Source of the DNA: Bacteroidales bacterium
Lineage (GTDB): Bacteria; Bacteroidota; Bacteroidia; Bacteroidales; P3
Assembly (NCBI GenBank): GCA_016280915.1
Contig: JAEEHQ010000120.1
Coordinates: forward strand, 1-35,385
Length of the DNA stretch: 35,385 nucleotides
Direction: 5' to 3'
In this document: positions 1 through 7,986 of the stretch, piece after piece
How positions within the stretch are numbered: the stretch's first letter is position 1
How the letters are laid out: each line of letters opens with the position of its first letter
Made by a program: the position numbers and the translations under genes
Notes under the pieces: model-generated
The model's database searches: none
The model's input: the letters and a program-made list of their open reading frames with translations, nothing else
Told to the model about the DNA's origin: nothing

Positions 1-215
1 AGGGTTTTGACCCGCTGCTGGAGCAGAAGGCTGTCCTGCCGCAGCGAGTCTTGGTGTGACATCACATGGGTGCTGTCGGCCTTAGAGGTGTCAGTCTTGG
101 GTGCCTGCTCGGCCACAGCGGCACGGATTGCGTCCATCAGTTCGGGGGGAATCTGCGCCATCCCCTTGGCGATAGGGCATAGTATGAGCCCTATGAGGAA
201 AACGAGTTTCTTCAT
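1..215 (-). CDS. Exported protein, N-terminal fragment (runs off the window)
   Basis: The ATG lies at 215-213 on the minus strand and the frame stays open to the window edge, giving about 71 residues. It begins MKKLVFLIGLILCPIAKG followed by MAQ, a typical Sec signal peptide, so the protein is probably exported. The mature part starts IPPELMDAIRAAVAEQ and continues into a polar stretch rich in Ser, Asp and Gln. It is the fourth gene of the sigma-factor unit, 62 nt downstream of the preceding exported protein. I do not recognise the family from this fragment. In related genomes, exported proteins downstream of an ECF sigma factor are often its regulon or regulators, but that is inference here. 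Confidence 0.75.
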   Translation of the reverse strand, partial: MKKLVFLIGLILCPIAKGMAQIPPELMDAIRAAVAEQAPKTDTSKADSTHVMSHQDSLRQDSLLLQQRVKT

Positions 216-277
216 GGTAATTGAAAATTGAAAGGTGAAAATTGGAAAAAGGCTACCGCAGCCTTTTGGTATTTATC

Positions 278-931
278 TTAATCGGCGGCGGCTTTTTTAA
301 CGGTTGTTTTCAGCACATACTTCACCGACTGGGCATATACCTCGTCGTTGGGGCAGTGAAACACTAGAGCGGTCATCGTGTCGTTGGAGAAATATATCAG
401 ATACATACCCTTGTCACCGGGCAACGGGTCGGCGGCGCGACAGTAGATGTGCAGTATCTTTGCCTGCTTTGACGAGGCTTTTGTACTGTCTTTTTCTAGG
501 TTTATCTTCACATCCATATTCTTCATCTGGCTTAAGAAGGCGGTGGCTATCGACCCTTCAAGCGTAGTGACATGGCTGAACTCAGGAGTGCTGTCGAGTT
601 CATGCACCAAATCGCGTATTGGCTTATTCCCGATGCGTGGTGGGTTCTTCTTCAAGGGATGGGAATCGACAGAATCGTTTGTCTTCACCGAATTAGCCCC
701 ACTATAGGGCAATGCCTTAAGGCTCTTTTTCAATTGGTGGAACGCGTCTGTATCGCGTGCTTCTAGCATGGTAATAGTCACCTTTAAGCCATTTCCTATC
801 GGGAAGTCCTCGATACAGGCGGCATTGATGCCAGTGCGGCCCAGGTAGGTCTTGTAGAGTGTGGTCTGCGCTGCTGCGGAGCTTCCAAGAAGCAAGCAGG
901 CTAATAAAGTATAGACATGGGTGCGTTTCAT
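278..931 (-). CDS. Exported protein of unknown function in a sigma-factor operon
   Basis: This 217-residue protein starts with a clear signal peptide (MKRTHVYTLLACLLLGSSAAAQ). The N-terminal part (LYKTYLGRTGINAACIEDF, about residues 25-43) is followed by a variable, Lys/Ser-rich middle. The C-terminal block (about 160-210) looks like an alpha/beta domain containing YLIYFSNDTMTALVFHC. The start codon follows the stop of the upstream membrane protein with one base between (TAAAATG), so the two are probably translationally coupled. The layout (sigma factor, small membrane protein, exported proteins) resembles Bacteroidota ECF operons that carry DUF4252 proteins, but I cannot confirm that family from sequence alone. 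It probably acts in the periplasm. Confidence 0.75.
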   Translation of the reverse strand: MKRTHVYTLLACLLLGSSAAAQTTLYKTYLGRTGINAACIEDFPIGNGLKVTITMLEARDTDAFHQLKKSLKALPYSGANSVKTNDSVDSHPLKKNPPRIGNKPIRDLVHELDSTPEFSHVTTLEGSIATAFLSQMKNMDVKINLEKDSTKASSKQAKILHIYCRAADPLPGDKGMYLIYFSNDTMTALVFHCPNDEVYAQSVKYVLKTTVKKAAAD

Positions 932-932
932 T

Positions 933-1325
933 TTACTGCAATGTTTTGATTACTTGTTTCATTCTGGTCAACACCTCGTCGGGGTTGCAATTGTCCTCGC
1001 AATAGACGCGCACTCCGTCTTTGGTCTCGGAATAGGCATAGTCGGAATGCTGGATTGGCTGAATGGTGGATTGATTGAGTGTTTCATGCACCTGCTGTTT
1101 CACGGTTTGAGGCATCTCGTTGTGTGCTACAACAGGTATCGATTGCTTCTGCCGATTGGGGAACAGCAACAAGGTTGCCGCAACCGCAACCGCAGCCAGC
1201 ATAGCGGCATACCGCAAGAATGGGCGTAAGTCGTGTGACGGCTTTACTTCCAAAGCACTATCGTGTTCTAATTTTTGCCTATTGGCTTGGTGCATCTGTT
1301 CTATCAGTTGGTCTGTATCTTTCAT
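933..1325 (-). CDS. Small single-pass membrane protein, candidate anti-sigma partner
   Basis: This 130-residue protein has a charged N-terminal cytoplasmic segment (1-38, DTDQLIEQMHQANRQK) and one membrane helix at about 39-55 (YAAMLAAVAVAATLLLF). Its short C-terminal tail ends in VYCEDNCNPDEVLTRMKQVI and has two close cysteines (CEDNC). It lies 69 nt downstream of an ECF sigma gene and 1 nt upstream of an exported protein gene. Position, size and topology suggest that it anchors or restrains the sigma factor at the membrane, but I see no recognisable zinc anti-sigma motif or FecR domain. The two tail cysteines could be a periplasmic redox sensor; that is speculation. Confidence 0.7.
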   Translation of the reverse strand: MKDTDQLIEQMHQANRQKLEHDSALEVKPSHDLRPFLRYAAMLAAVAVAATLLLFPNRQKQSIPVVAHNEMPQTVKQQVHETLNQSTIQPIQHSDYAYSETKDGVRVYCEDNCNPDEVLTRMKQVIKTLQ

Positions 1326-1394
1326 GGAATGTGTGATTGCTTGAATGTGTAATTGCTTGATTGCTTGCTTGAATGTGTGAATACTTGAGTAAAA

Positions 1395-1874
1395 TCAAGC
1401 TATCATACCATCTTTTAGTTTTCGTAGTTTCTCTTTTATCCTCGACATGCGGGTCTGCACATTTGTCTCGCTGATGCCTAGCATCTCCCCTATCTCGTCC
1501 TGTTTCCAGCCGTCAAGATATAGACGCAGCAGCTTCTGGTCTTTGGTGGGCAGCTGGCGTATGAGTTCGCACAGCCATTCTCGCTCTTCTCGGTCAATCC
1601 CTTCGTCGGGCAATTCCAACCCTTCAATAGGCGCGGTCTCGACCTGTCGCTGTCGATGCCGCCGCCACGATATGCCCGTGTTCACCGCCACACGCCACAC
1701 CCATGTCACCGGCTTAGCGGTAGGACGGTAACGGCTCCACCCCAGCCAGAGGTTCACGATGATGTCTTGGCGCAAATCCTCGCAATCCTCCGTCGTGTGG
1801 CAGAACGACCGGCACACACGGTTGATAGCTGCAGAATGCTCCTCGACAAGTGTCAAAAACGGATGTTGCATCAT
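1395..1874 (-). CDS. RNA polymerase sigma factor, ECF (sigma-70) family
   Basis: Region 2 is at the N-terminus: HPFLTLVEEHSAAINRVCRS, a core-binding segment with CEDLRQDIIVNLW, and the -10 recognition part around VTWVWRVAVNTGISWRR. Region 4 is at the C-terminus: LPTKDQKLLRLYLDGWKQDEIGEMLGISETNVQTRMSRIKEKL, a helix-turn-helix for -35 binding. The length of about 159 residues is usual for the family. The reading frame is open to 1991, but that extension overlaps the tail of a dead transposase. The start is therefore placed at the MMQHPF pair, where AGGAG precedes the ATGs (1874 or 1871). It is the first gene of a four-gene unit and probably regulates that unit. Confidence 0.9.
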   Translation of the reverse strand: MMQHPFLTLVEEHSAAINRVCRSFCHTTEDCEDLRQDIIVNLWLGWSRYRPTAKPVTWVWRVAVNTGISWRRHRQRQVETAPIEGLELPDEGIDREEREWLCELIRQLPTKDQKLLRLYLDGWKQDEIGEMLGISETNVQTRMSRIKEKLRKLKDGMIA

Positions 1875-1933
1875 ACTCCTATTAAACGTCGAAAACAGAA
1901 AAAAATCACAAAACAAAATCGTTGTATTTTCAT

Positions 1934-2529
1934 TTATGACTGTTTTAATACCAAAAAAGGTATTGGAGGGCGCAGAGGGACGGCAAGACAAGGCTCCTCA
2001 AACAAGGCTGATGTAGCAAAGTTGAGGATATTCGCTGTTTTTTCTCGAAGCGAACCTCCCTTGTGTTCGACAGCGTTGTTCCATACAAGATAATTGTTGA
2101 GGTATTTTGAGGAAACGCCTTTGAAAGAGGCCACAAAAGCCTTGAGTTTGGTGTGGTATGCGTTCAGGTACTGTATGTGGTAAATACCTTTCACAGTCTT
2201 CCTTCCTTTTATCTGTACAAGCCTATGGCCATTGCCTTTCGAAAACTTCCTGTAAATGCTGTTTTCGTCGCTGCTAAGTGTTGATTTAGTCCATGTATTC
2301 GTGCCATACTGACATGAGCTTGCGTGTTCCGCTGAATATCGAGTTCTTCCGTATTGAAAATGTCTTCCCGCAGTCTTTGCAAATGAACTTTTTGACTACC
2401 GTTTTTCCGCCTGCCATTGCGTTGTACGTGTGTGCCACCACATATCGGGCACACTCTCTCTGACGAAAAAAGCTGCTCTGTAAGATACTCCTCTATCTTC
2501 ATCTCCTTCTGTTGACTCTCCTTAAACAT
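1934..2529 (-). pseudogene. IS1595/ISXO2-like transposase remnant
   Basis: The 5' part encodes a transposase zinc ribbon (CPICGGTHVQRNGRRKNGSQK). The reading then shifts by one base near 2390; the other frame continues ICKDCGKTFSIRKNSIFSG and TRKLMSVWHEYMD before a stop. A third segment, in another frame, reads SSDENSIYRKFSKGNGH and then IYHIQYLNAYHTKLKAF, FKGVSSKYLNNYLVWNN. That is the usual C-terminus of ISXO2-type DDE transposases. The catalytic centre between the two halves is missing, so the gene carries at least one frameshift, a stop and a large internal deletion. I could not identify terminal inverted repeats or a target duplication. It ends about 60 bp upstream of the sigma-factor start. 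Confidence 0.85.
1947..1964. promoter_or_regulatory. Short dyad upstream of the sigma factor
   Basis: AATACC, six A bases, GGTATT forms a perfect 6-bp inverted repeat about 75 bp upstream of the sigma-factor start, at the edge of the transposase relic. It could be an operator for the sigma operon or a residue of the insertion sequence end. No clear Bacteroides -7/-33 promoter was found here. Confidence 0.3.
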
Positions 2530-2657
2530 CTTCTGGAAACGGCCTCACTCCACTATTGGTAGTTGGCTGACCAATTCCATAATGTCTTCTGCTGGTTTTT
2601 TTTACTTCCCTACAGAGGTAAAGAAAAAAACAGTCTTTTATTTTACTAGAGTGATAC

Positions 2658-2697
2658 AAAAAAAGTGTACAATGGGGCGTTAGCCTTCATTGTACAC
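2658..2697 (-). terminator. Intrinsic terminator of the PepSY-like lipoprotein gene
   Basis: Perfect 10-bp arms (GTGTACAATG at 2665-2674, CATTGTACAC at 2688-2697) enclose a 13-nt loop. On the minus strand the hairpin is followed by seven T bases (A run at 2658-2664). It sits 23 nt beyond the end of the lipoprotein gene and separates it from the insertion-sequence relic. Confidence 0.85.
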
Positions 2698-2720
2698 CAT
2701 TCATTTTACCCTATTCACAA

Positions 2721-3341
2721 TCAATAGTCGTCGTCCTGATCGTCATCGACGGAGTAGACTTCGCCGGTGTAGGCGTCTACCCAGAGATGTTTGCCATCGG
2801 CAGAATAGCCGCCAAAGACATACATGGCGTGGCCTTTGTCGAAAGAGTAGACGGGATAGCGGAGATTGACATAGCAGGTGTTAGGGGTGGCATAGTCAGA
2901 GGCCATGACACAGCGGATGGCCTGTTCAAGGGTAATCATACTATCTAAAGAAGCCATGGGGATGCTGTGGTCGCCGAGCCAAGGACTCTGAGGCTCGACA
3001 TAGTTCATCTGAGTGGTACCATCCTCGAAATTGCGATCCACATAGACGATTTTGCTGCAATGTTCATCGGAAAAATAACCGATATAATAGACTTCGGACA
3101 TGTTCACGACATTCAAGTCTTTGACAGAGGAAACCTCGGTAATTTTATGGTCGAGGGTACAACGGGCTTCCACCAGCTTGTCGAGGGTGCTGGGATAGCT
3201 ACTAATCACCTTCTTGTAATCCACTTTCAGCGCATCCAGCATGATGTGGGTGGAGGTGACGGGACGGATGTTGTCTTTCTTGCAGCCGACGGTCAGCAGT
3301 ACAGCTGCGCACATCAGTAGGACAATGACGTTTTTCTTCAT
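2721..3341 (-). CDS. PepSY-like lipoprotein
   Basis: This 206-residue protein has a lipoprotein signal (MKKNVIVLLMCAAVLLTVGC, lipidated Cys20) followed by KKDN. The middle (about 30-130) is not recognised. Residues 136-198 look like one PepSY repeat: a helix MITLEQAIRCVMASDY, a strand RYPVYSF, then MYVFGGYSADGKHLWVDAYTGEV, the usual VDAxTGEV ending. It finishes in an acidic tail (DDDQDDDY). PepSY domains are found in exported protease inhibitors and regulators; the target here is unknown. The gene is monocistronic or last in its unit, with its own terminator and a 106-nt gap from dxr. Confidence 0.75.
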   Translation of the reverse strand: MKKNVIVLLMCAAVLLTVGCKKDNIRPVTSTHIMLDALKVDYKKVISSYPSTLDKLVEARCTLDHKITEVSSVKDLNVVNMSEVYYIGYFSDEHCSKIVYVDRNFEDGTTQMNYVEPQSPWLGDHSIPMASLDSMITLEQAIRCVMASDYATPNTCYVNLRYPVYSFDKGHAMYVFGGYSADGKHLWVDAYTGEVYSVDDDQDDDY

Positions 3342-3447
3342 GACGTTTTAGTATTTATTGTTAGAGGAACTTTATAAATTATATTTGTTACAGCACGACA
3401 TTGGTGAGTCCTCTTTGCCACCTCACCTGTGCCGGATACTCCTCAAT

Positions 3448-4587
3448 CTATTGCAACCCGCCGGTGGCCCTGACTTCCGAGTCGGTGCGGAAGAGGTCGT
3501 CCAAAGTGGGCTTAGCGATGAAGGGCGCCCGCTGCATCTGCTCTTCCACAAAGTCGGCTATCTGGAGGAAGGTGAGCTTGCCATCAATGAAACGCTGAAC
3601 GGCCACCTCGTTGGCTGCATTCATGATGCAAGGCATGTTGCCTCCCTTGTCAATGGCTTGATAGGCCAAGTCCAGACAGCGGAATGTCTTGGTGTCGGGG
3701 TTTTCGAAAGTCAGCTGACTATATTTTTCAAAGCTCAATCGCGGCAAGAAACTCTCAATGCGCTCGGGGAAAGAGAAAGCATACTGGATGGGGGTTTCCA
3801 TGGTGGGCACTCCCAACTGAGCCTTGATGCTGCCATCGACATACTGCACCATGGAGTGCACCACCGACTGGGGATGCACCAGCACCTGGATGCGATCGGC
3901 AGGAACATCAAAAAGCCAACGCGCCTCTATCACCTCCAGCCCTTTGTTCATCAGAGAGGCTGAGTCGATAGTAACTTTGCGGCCCATACTCCAATTGGGG
4001 TGTTTGAGCGCGTCGGCCAGCGTAACATGCTGCAACTGCTCGCGCGTGTAGCCACGGAAAGGTCCGCCGGAAGCGGTCAACAAAATTTTGTCTACACCGC
4101 CGCCTTCACCGACCAAACTCTGGAAGATGGCCGAATGCTCGGAATCCACAGGCAGAATGGGGACATGGTTGTCTCTGGCTGCGCGGGTGACAATCTCACC
4201 AGCCACCACCATGGTCTCCTTGTTGGCCAAAGCAATGGGCTTGTGGTGCTCGATGGCACGGAGGGTAGGACGAAGTCCCGCAAAGCCCACAATGGAGGCT
4301 AAAACAAGGTCTATGGACTCCATCTCCATCAAATCGGCCACAGAATCCATCCCGCAGAACACTTTGATGTCGTGGGATGCCAAGGCATCCTGCACCTGCT
4401 GGTATTTCGTCTTATCGGCAATAGCAACGGCATTGGGGTCGAACTCCAACGCCTGTGCTATCAATAGGTCGGCATTGCTACCGGCACAGAGCACCTCGAC
4501 GGAAAACAGGTCGCGATGGCGACGAATCACATTCAGCGCCTGGGTTCCGATAGAACCTGTCGATCCCAATATGGCAATTCTTTTCAT
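3448..4587 (-). CDS. dxr: 1-deoxy-D-xylulose 5-phosphate reductoisomerase
   Basis: This enzyme converts DXP to 2-C-methyl-D-erythritol 4-phosphate with NADPH, the committed step of the MEP isoprenoid pathway, in the cytoplasm. The 379-residue length is normal. Seen features: the NADPH-binding GSTGSIG at residues 8-14; LANKET at 120-125; the metal-binding DSE at 148-150; the ASGGPF loop at 172-177; and MNKGLEVIEARWLF at 213-226, whose first Glu (about 218) is the third metal ligand. The gene follows a membrane coiled-coil gene with a 56-nt gap and is probably last in the ppiD unit. Its product ultimately supplies substrate for UppS, encoded later in the window. Confidence 0.97.
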   Translation of the reverse strand: MKRIAILGSTGSIGTQALNVIRRHRDLFSVEVLCAGSNADLLIAQALEFDPNAVAIADKTKYQQVQDALASHDIKVFCGMDSVADLMEMESIDLVLASIVGFAGLRPTLRAIEHHKPIALANKETMVVAGEIVTRAARDNHVPILPVDSEHSAIFQSLVGEGGGVDKILLTASGGPFRGYTREQLQHVTLADALKHPNWSMGRKVTIDSASLMNKGLEVIEARWLFDVPADRIQVLVHPQSVVHSMVQYVDGSIKAQLGVPTMETPIQYAFSFPERIESFLPRLSFEKYSQLTFENPDTKTFRCLDLAYQAIDKGGNMPCIMNAANEVAVQRFIDGKLTFLQIADFVEEQMQRAPFIAKPTLDDLFRTDSEVRATGGLQ

Positions 4588-4643
4588 ATCATTAATTCTA
4601 TATGAATGGGTTGGCTGAGGGGAGAAAGAGAGACACCAGCTGC

Positions 4644-5183
4644 CTAACCTTTACCCTTAGCCTTTTTCTTCTCCTTATACCTTTTTTGTTTGGCCTCTAT
4701 CTCCTTGCGCAACAAAGAGTCGGCCTTTGAATGTTTATACTGGATAGCCTCCTCCTCAATCTGCTGGGCCTGTTGTTGCTGTTCTTCGGTGAGGGGCTTG
4801 CCGCTGACGACGGCCTGAATGGCGGCAATCATCTGATCGTGGTCCTCAATAATACGTTCCAAAGAGTCGATGGTCTGGGCACTTCGGGCAATCTCCTCGC
4901 GCTGCTCAGGTTTGATGTAGCCAGGCACCAGGTTATGCAATGGGGTGAACGCGATAAGAAGCATGGAAAGGAGCAGCAACGCAATAACCGAGATGCCCAC
5001 ATAGGTGAAGATGTTGACACCGGTAAGCTCCATGGAAAACTTCTCCTTGAAGGTATCGGTATCCATCAGCACCAAGCGATGCTTATGGTGCATGCGCTCG
5101 CGAAAGTCCTGCCAATTATTAGAAAGGCGCAGCCGCAGGGCCGCGCCTTTCTCTTTTATCGTATTCAACCGTTGACTATCCAT
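4644..5183 (-). CDS. Single-pass membrane protein with coiled coil, M23-anchor-like
   Basis: This 179-residue protein has a short cytoplasmic N-terminus and a segment RLVLMDTDTFKEKFSMELTG leading into a membrane helix at about 54-75 (IFTYVGISVIALLLLSMLLI). It continues AFTPLHNLVPGYI and then a long charged coiled coil rich in Glu, Gln and Lys to the end. The helix and the AFTPLxxxVPGY stretch resemble the membrane anchor of some Bacteroidota M23 peptidoglycan peptidases, but no M23 catalytic domain follows. The start codon overlaps the ppiD stop by one base (TAATG), indicating coupling to the envelope foldase PpiD. I infer an envelope role; the exact function is unknown. Confidence 0.75.
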   Translation of the reverse strand: MDSQRLNTIKEKGAALRLRLSNNWQDFRERMHHKHRLVLMDTDTFKEKFSMELTGVNIFTYVGISVIALLLLSMLLIAFTPLHNLVPGYIKPEQREEIARSAQTIDSLERIIEDHDQMIAAIQAVVSGKPLTEEQQQQAQQIEEEAIQYKHSKADSLLRKEIEAKQKRYKEKKKAKGKG

Positions 5184-7303
5184 TAGAAGAATTTGATACG
5201 GTTGTCTTCAACCTTGGCATTGTCTTTCAGCACCTGCTGAATGCCACGCATGCTCTGCATGAAGGACTGCTCCTTCTGCTTGCGGATGGTCTCGACATCG
5301 CCGGCAGCGGGATTGTCCATCTTGGCGTTTACGCTGACCATATAGACACCGTTGGCACCCTGGATGGGACCCACCATCTTGTTGGCAGGGGTAGCAGCGA
5401 TGGCGGCCTGAACCTTAGGCTCCATGCCATACTGACCCAGGAAGTAATCGTTGAAGGAAACGCTATCGAGGGTGTCGATGGAGGCGTTGACCTTAGCAGC
5501 AATGGCGCTGAGGTTTCCACCAGCTTTCTTAGCCTCTTCGAGGCGAGCTTTCAGCACTTCGGCCTTCTTCTCAATACGAACTTGGTTTTCAATCATAGGA
5601 CGAACCTGGTCAAGGGAAGCATAACCGACATTATAGACGTTCTTCAGGGCAGCCACAATATACATGTCGTCGCCTTCGAAAATCTGATCGGCAACAGCAC
5701 CCACCTCGGTGTCCTCATTGTAGGCCCACTGGACGATGCTGCGGGCATTGCTCACACCACCGATGCCATACTGCATGGCGTTGACCATAGCATTGCGCAC
5801 CTGCAGGTTCTGAGCCTGAGCGGTGGCGGTCATCTCGGCATAAGTGCGATTGCTGCCTGCAAACTTATTGGCCTCATTGTAGATATTGCGTGAAGTGGCC
5901 TCGCTGGCAGCAATCTCACGAGCGATAGCAGCCACACGGTATTTTCTGTGAGGAGTGGTCTTTCCGGTAACCTTTACGAGGAAATAGCCAACCTCCTGGG
6001 GGTGTTTCTTAACAAACATGCCGCCTTCGGGGGTATTGACGACATCCTCATTGATGAAGCCGTAGCCACCATCGAGAGCCCAACCCATGTCGCCATTATT
6101 CTGCGATTTCTGGGGGTCATCGGAATACTGGTTGACGGCATCTTCAAAGCTCATGGCTCCGCTCTTAATCACATTCATCACGCTGTCGGCAAGCTGTTTG
6201 GCCTGCTCGTCGCTACGGGTGATGTTGCCACCGGCTTTGTCGTTGAAAATATAGATAGTGCTGGCACGCAAACTGTCGGGACGGTTGGCGATGTTGAGCA
6301 CTTTGGCCATCATCCATTCGTTGCCGGCTATGCGGGGGCTGATAAAGCTACCCTCGGCGGCAGCCATCAGGGCGCTGTCCATAGGGCTGGCAAACTCGCT
6401 GGCCTTGCGGTAAGTGGAGTCGTAGTTGCGGGAAGACTCGGCATTGACAAAGAAAGTCAGCTCTTCGGGAGCAATGGTTTGGAACTCTTCCCAAGTCTGC
6501 TGCACCTCGGCCTGAATGTTGGCCAAGTCTTGCTGGGTGGGAACAACGGGATAGATGATATAGTCGATCTCGCGGAGCTCGTCGCGCAGACGGAACTCGG
6601 CTTTATGTTTGTTGTAGTAGTTCTGATAATCCTGGTCGGTGAGAGCTCCAACCTCTTCGTCGGGAAGAGACTGGTAGCTGCAGTTGATGGCGGTGACATT
6701 GCTGAGTTTGCTGCCCATCTCAACAATCTGGTTGGCGATGGCTTTGGGCATATACAGACCACGAGCAATCAGCGCACTATATTTCTGCTGTTTACGGTCT
6801 TCCTTCACGGTCTTCTCAATCTCCACCAACTGCATGCGCTGGGCGGTGTCAAGGTTTTCGAAATTGGACATATACTGCTTGACGGTAGCAGGATTGAAAT
6901 TACCGGTCTGGGGGTCGGTGAAGATTTGACGGATGTAAGGGTGGATAAAAGTGCCCATGTACATGTCGTTCAATTCGGCAGGGGTAAGTTGCAGACCCAG
7001 TCTGTCGAATTCTTTGTCAGTAAGTGTCTCGGTAACCAGATTCTGCCAAACTTGGTCACGCAGCTGGTATTCGACATCGGTAGGAATCTGAGCGATGCCC
7101 TGCTGGGCCTTGTAGCTATTCTCCATCTCTTCAACCTTCTCGTTGAAGCGGTTATAGGTGATAGTTTGGTCGTCAATCTGACCCATATCGGGCACACCTC
7201 TATTGTTTTTGGCGAGGTCACCGATGATGAATGCAACAATAGCAATACCCACAACGGCAACTGCTATTCCGGAGTGTTTTCTGATACTTCCAATAATTCC
7301 CAT
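5183..7303 (-). CDS. ppiD: PpiD-like membrane-anchored peptidyl-prolyl isomerase/chaperone
   Basis: The 706-residue product starts MGIIGSIRKHSGIAVAVVGI, with a membrane helix at about 12-29, then a SurA_N-type helical chaperone region (about 40-240). A parvulin (PPIC) domain lies at roughly 345-450 (STIYIFNDKAGGN, FEDAVNQYSDDPQKSQNNGD, MGWALDGGYGFINEDVV, GYFLVKVTGK), followed by a long C-terminal chaperone part. The family assists folding of exported proteins at the periplasmic face of the inner membrane. It heads a unit with the coiled-coil membrane protein and dxr. A Bacteroides-type promoter sits 54 nt upstream. Confidence 0.93.
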   Translation of the reverse strand: MGIIGSIRKHSGIAVAVVGIAIVAFIIGDLAKNNRGVPDMGQIDDQTITYNRFNEKVEEMENSYKAQQGIAQIPTDVEYQLRDQVWQNLVTETLTDKEFDRLGLQLTPAELNDMYMGTFIHPYIRQIFTDPQTGNFNPATVKQYMSNFENLDTAQRMQLVEIEKTVKEDRKQQKYSALIARGLYMPKAIANQIVEMGSKLSNVTAINCSYQSLPDEEVGALTDQDYQNYYNKHKAEFRLRDELREIDYIIYPVVPTQQDLANIQAEVQQTWEEFQTIAPEELTFFVNAESSRNYDSTYRKASEFASPMDSALMAAAEGSFISPRIAGNEWMMAKVLNIANRPDSLRASTIYIFNDKAGGNITRSDEQAKQLADSVMNVIKSGAMSFEDAVNQYSDDPQKSQNNGDMGWALDGGYGFINEDVVNTPEGGMFVKKHPQEVGYFLVKVTGKTTPHRKYRVAAIAREIAASEATSRNIYNEANKFAGSNRTYAEMTATAQAQNLQVRNAMVNAMQYGIGGVSNARSIVQWAYNEDTEVGAVADQIFEGDDMYIVAALKNVYNVGYASLDQVRPMIENQVRIEKKAEVLKARLEEAKKAGGNLSAIAAKVNASIDTLDSVSFNDYFLGQYGMEPKVQAAIAATPANKMVGPIQGANGVYMVSVNAKMDNPAAGDVETIRKQKEQSFMQSMRGIQQVLKDNAKVEDNRIKFF

Positions 7304-7356
7304 ATTAAGTATTAATTTTTATTATTATTCTTATTATTATTTTGCTTTTTAAGCGT

Positions 7357-7388
7357 GCAAAGGTACAAAGAAATTTTAGTGTACGAAA
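7357..7388 (-). promoter_or_regulatory. Bacteroides-type promoter of ppiD
   Basis: On the minus strand TACCTTTGC (7365-7357) matches TAnnTTTGC exactly. A near-consensus TTTC lies 19 nt upstream (7388-7385). It faces ppiD, about 54 nt from the start codon. Confidence 0.75.
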
Positions 7389-7463
7389 CTTTTTCGCCGA
7401 AAAATATTTGGCAAAAACGTCTACACCTATGTTTCTCAATACTTTGTGTTAATACAATTTTTT

Positions 7464-7937
7464 CTATAGATTGGCATCAAAAGCGAAAGGAAGCAGGCTT
7501 TTCACCCCAGTAATCCTACGAATTCGCCCCCCTGCAAGATAGCAGAAAAGGGTAATCTCATTACCAAAGCGCAACTCATATTCCGACATCACTTGTCGAC
7601 AAGCACCACAGGGCGAAGCCTCGGTGAAAGCCCCTTCGTGAAAACCGACCACGGCCAAGGCCTCCACGGCCAAATTGGGATATTGCGCCGAGGAGCTGAA
7701 CAACGCCGTCCGCTCTGCACAAAGGCCCGAGGGATAGGCAATATTCTCTTGATTGCTCCCCCGTAAGATGGTGCCGTCGGCCAACCGTACCGCAGCACCT
7801 ACGTGGAAATGTGAATAAGGAGCATAGGCAGTCTTGGTAGCCTCCATGGCGGCCTCCATCAGCTGACGGTCGGCTTGGGGCATCTCCTGCAACGAGTCGT
7901 ACTCGGTATAGACTATCACTAATTCTTTGTTTTCCAT
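7464..7937 (-). CDS. cdd: Cytidine deaminase
   Basis: This 157-residue cytoplasmic enzyme deaminates cytidine and deoxycytidine to uridine forms in pyrimidine salvage. The zinc site is complete: CAERTALF with Cys73 and catalytic Glu75, and PCGACRQVMSEY with Cys110 and Cys113. The substrate-binding YSHFHVGAAV is at 41-50. The length fits the homotetrameric small class. The gene is divergent from dusB with a 49-bp shared upstream region and convergent with nothing. No clear hairpin follows the stop. Confidence 0.96.
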   Translation of the reverse strand: MENKELVIVYTEYDSLQEMPQADRQLMEAAMEATKTAYAPYSHFHVGAAVRLADGTILRGSNQENIAYPSGLCAERTALFSSSAQYPNLAVEALAVVGFHEGAFTEASPCGACRQVMSEYELRFGNEITLFCYLAGGRIRRITGVKSLLPFAFDANL

Positions 7938-7968
7938 ACGGAATATCTTATTATTCTCTTTTTATTTG

Positions 7969-7977
7969 TATTTTTGC
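7969..7977 (+). promoter_or_regulatory. Promoter box of dusB
   Basis: TATTTTTGC matches TAnnTTTGC. The predicted start of transcription falls only a few bases before the ATG at 7987, so the mRNA would be nearly leaderless. No good TTTG element is seen 19-20 nt upstream. Confidence 0.6.
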
Positions 7978-7986
7978 ACACTCTTT

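Noticed and set aside
1875..1991. N-terminal extension of the sigma factor
   Set aside because: The extra residues come from the transposase-relic flank and do not resemble sigma region 2. AGGAG lies directly before the internal ATG pair.
5948..7315. Plus-strand open frame of 455 codons
   Set aside because: It lies entirely opposite ppiD, whose domains are clear. The translation has no recognisable motif and is the usual antisense shadow.
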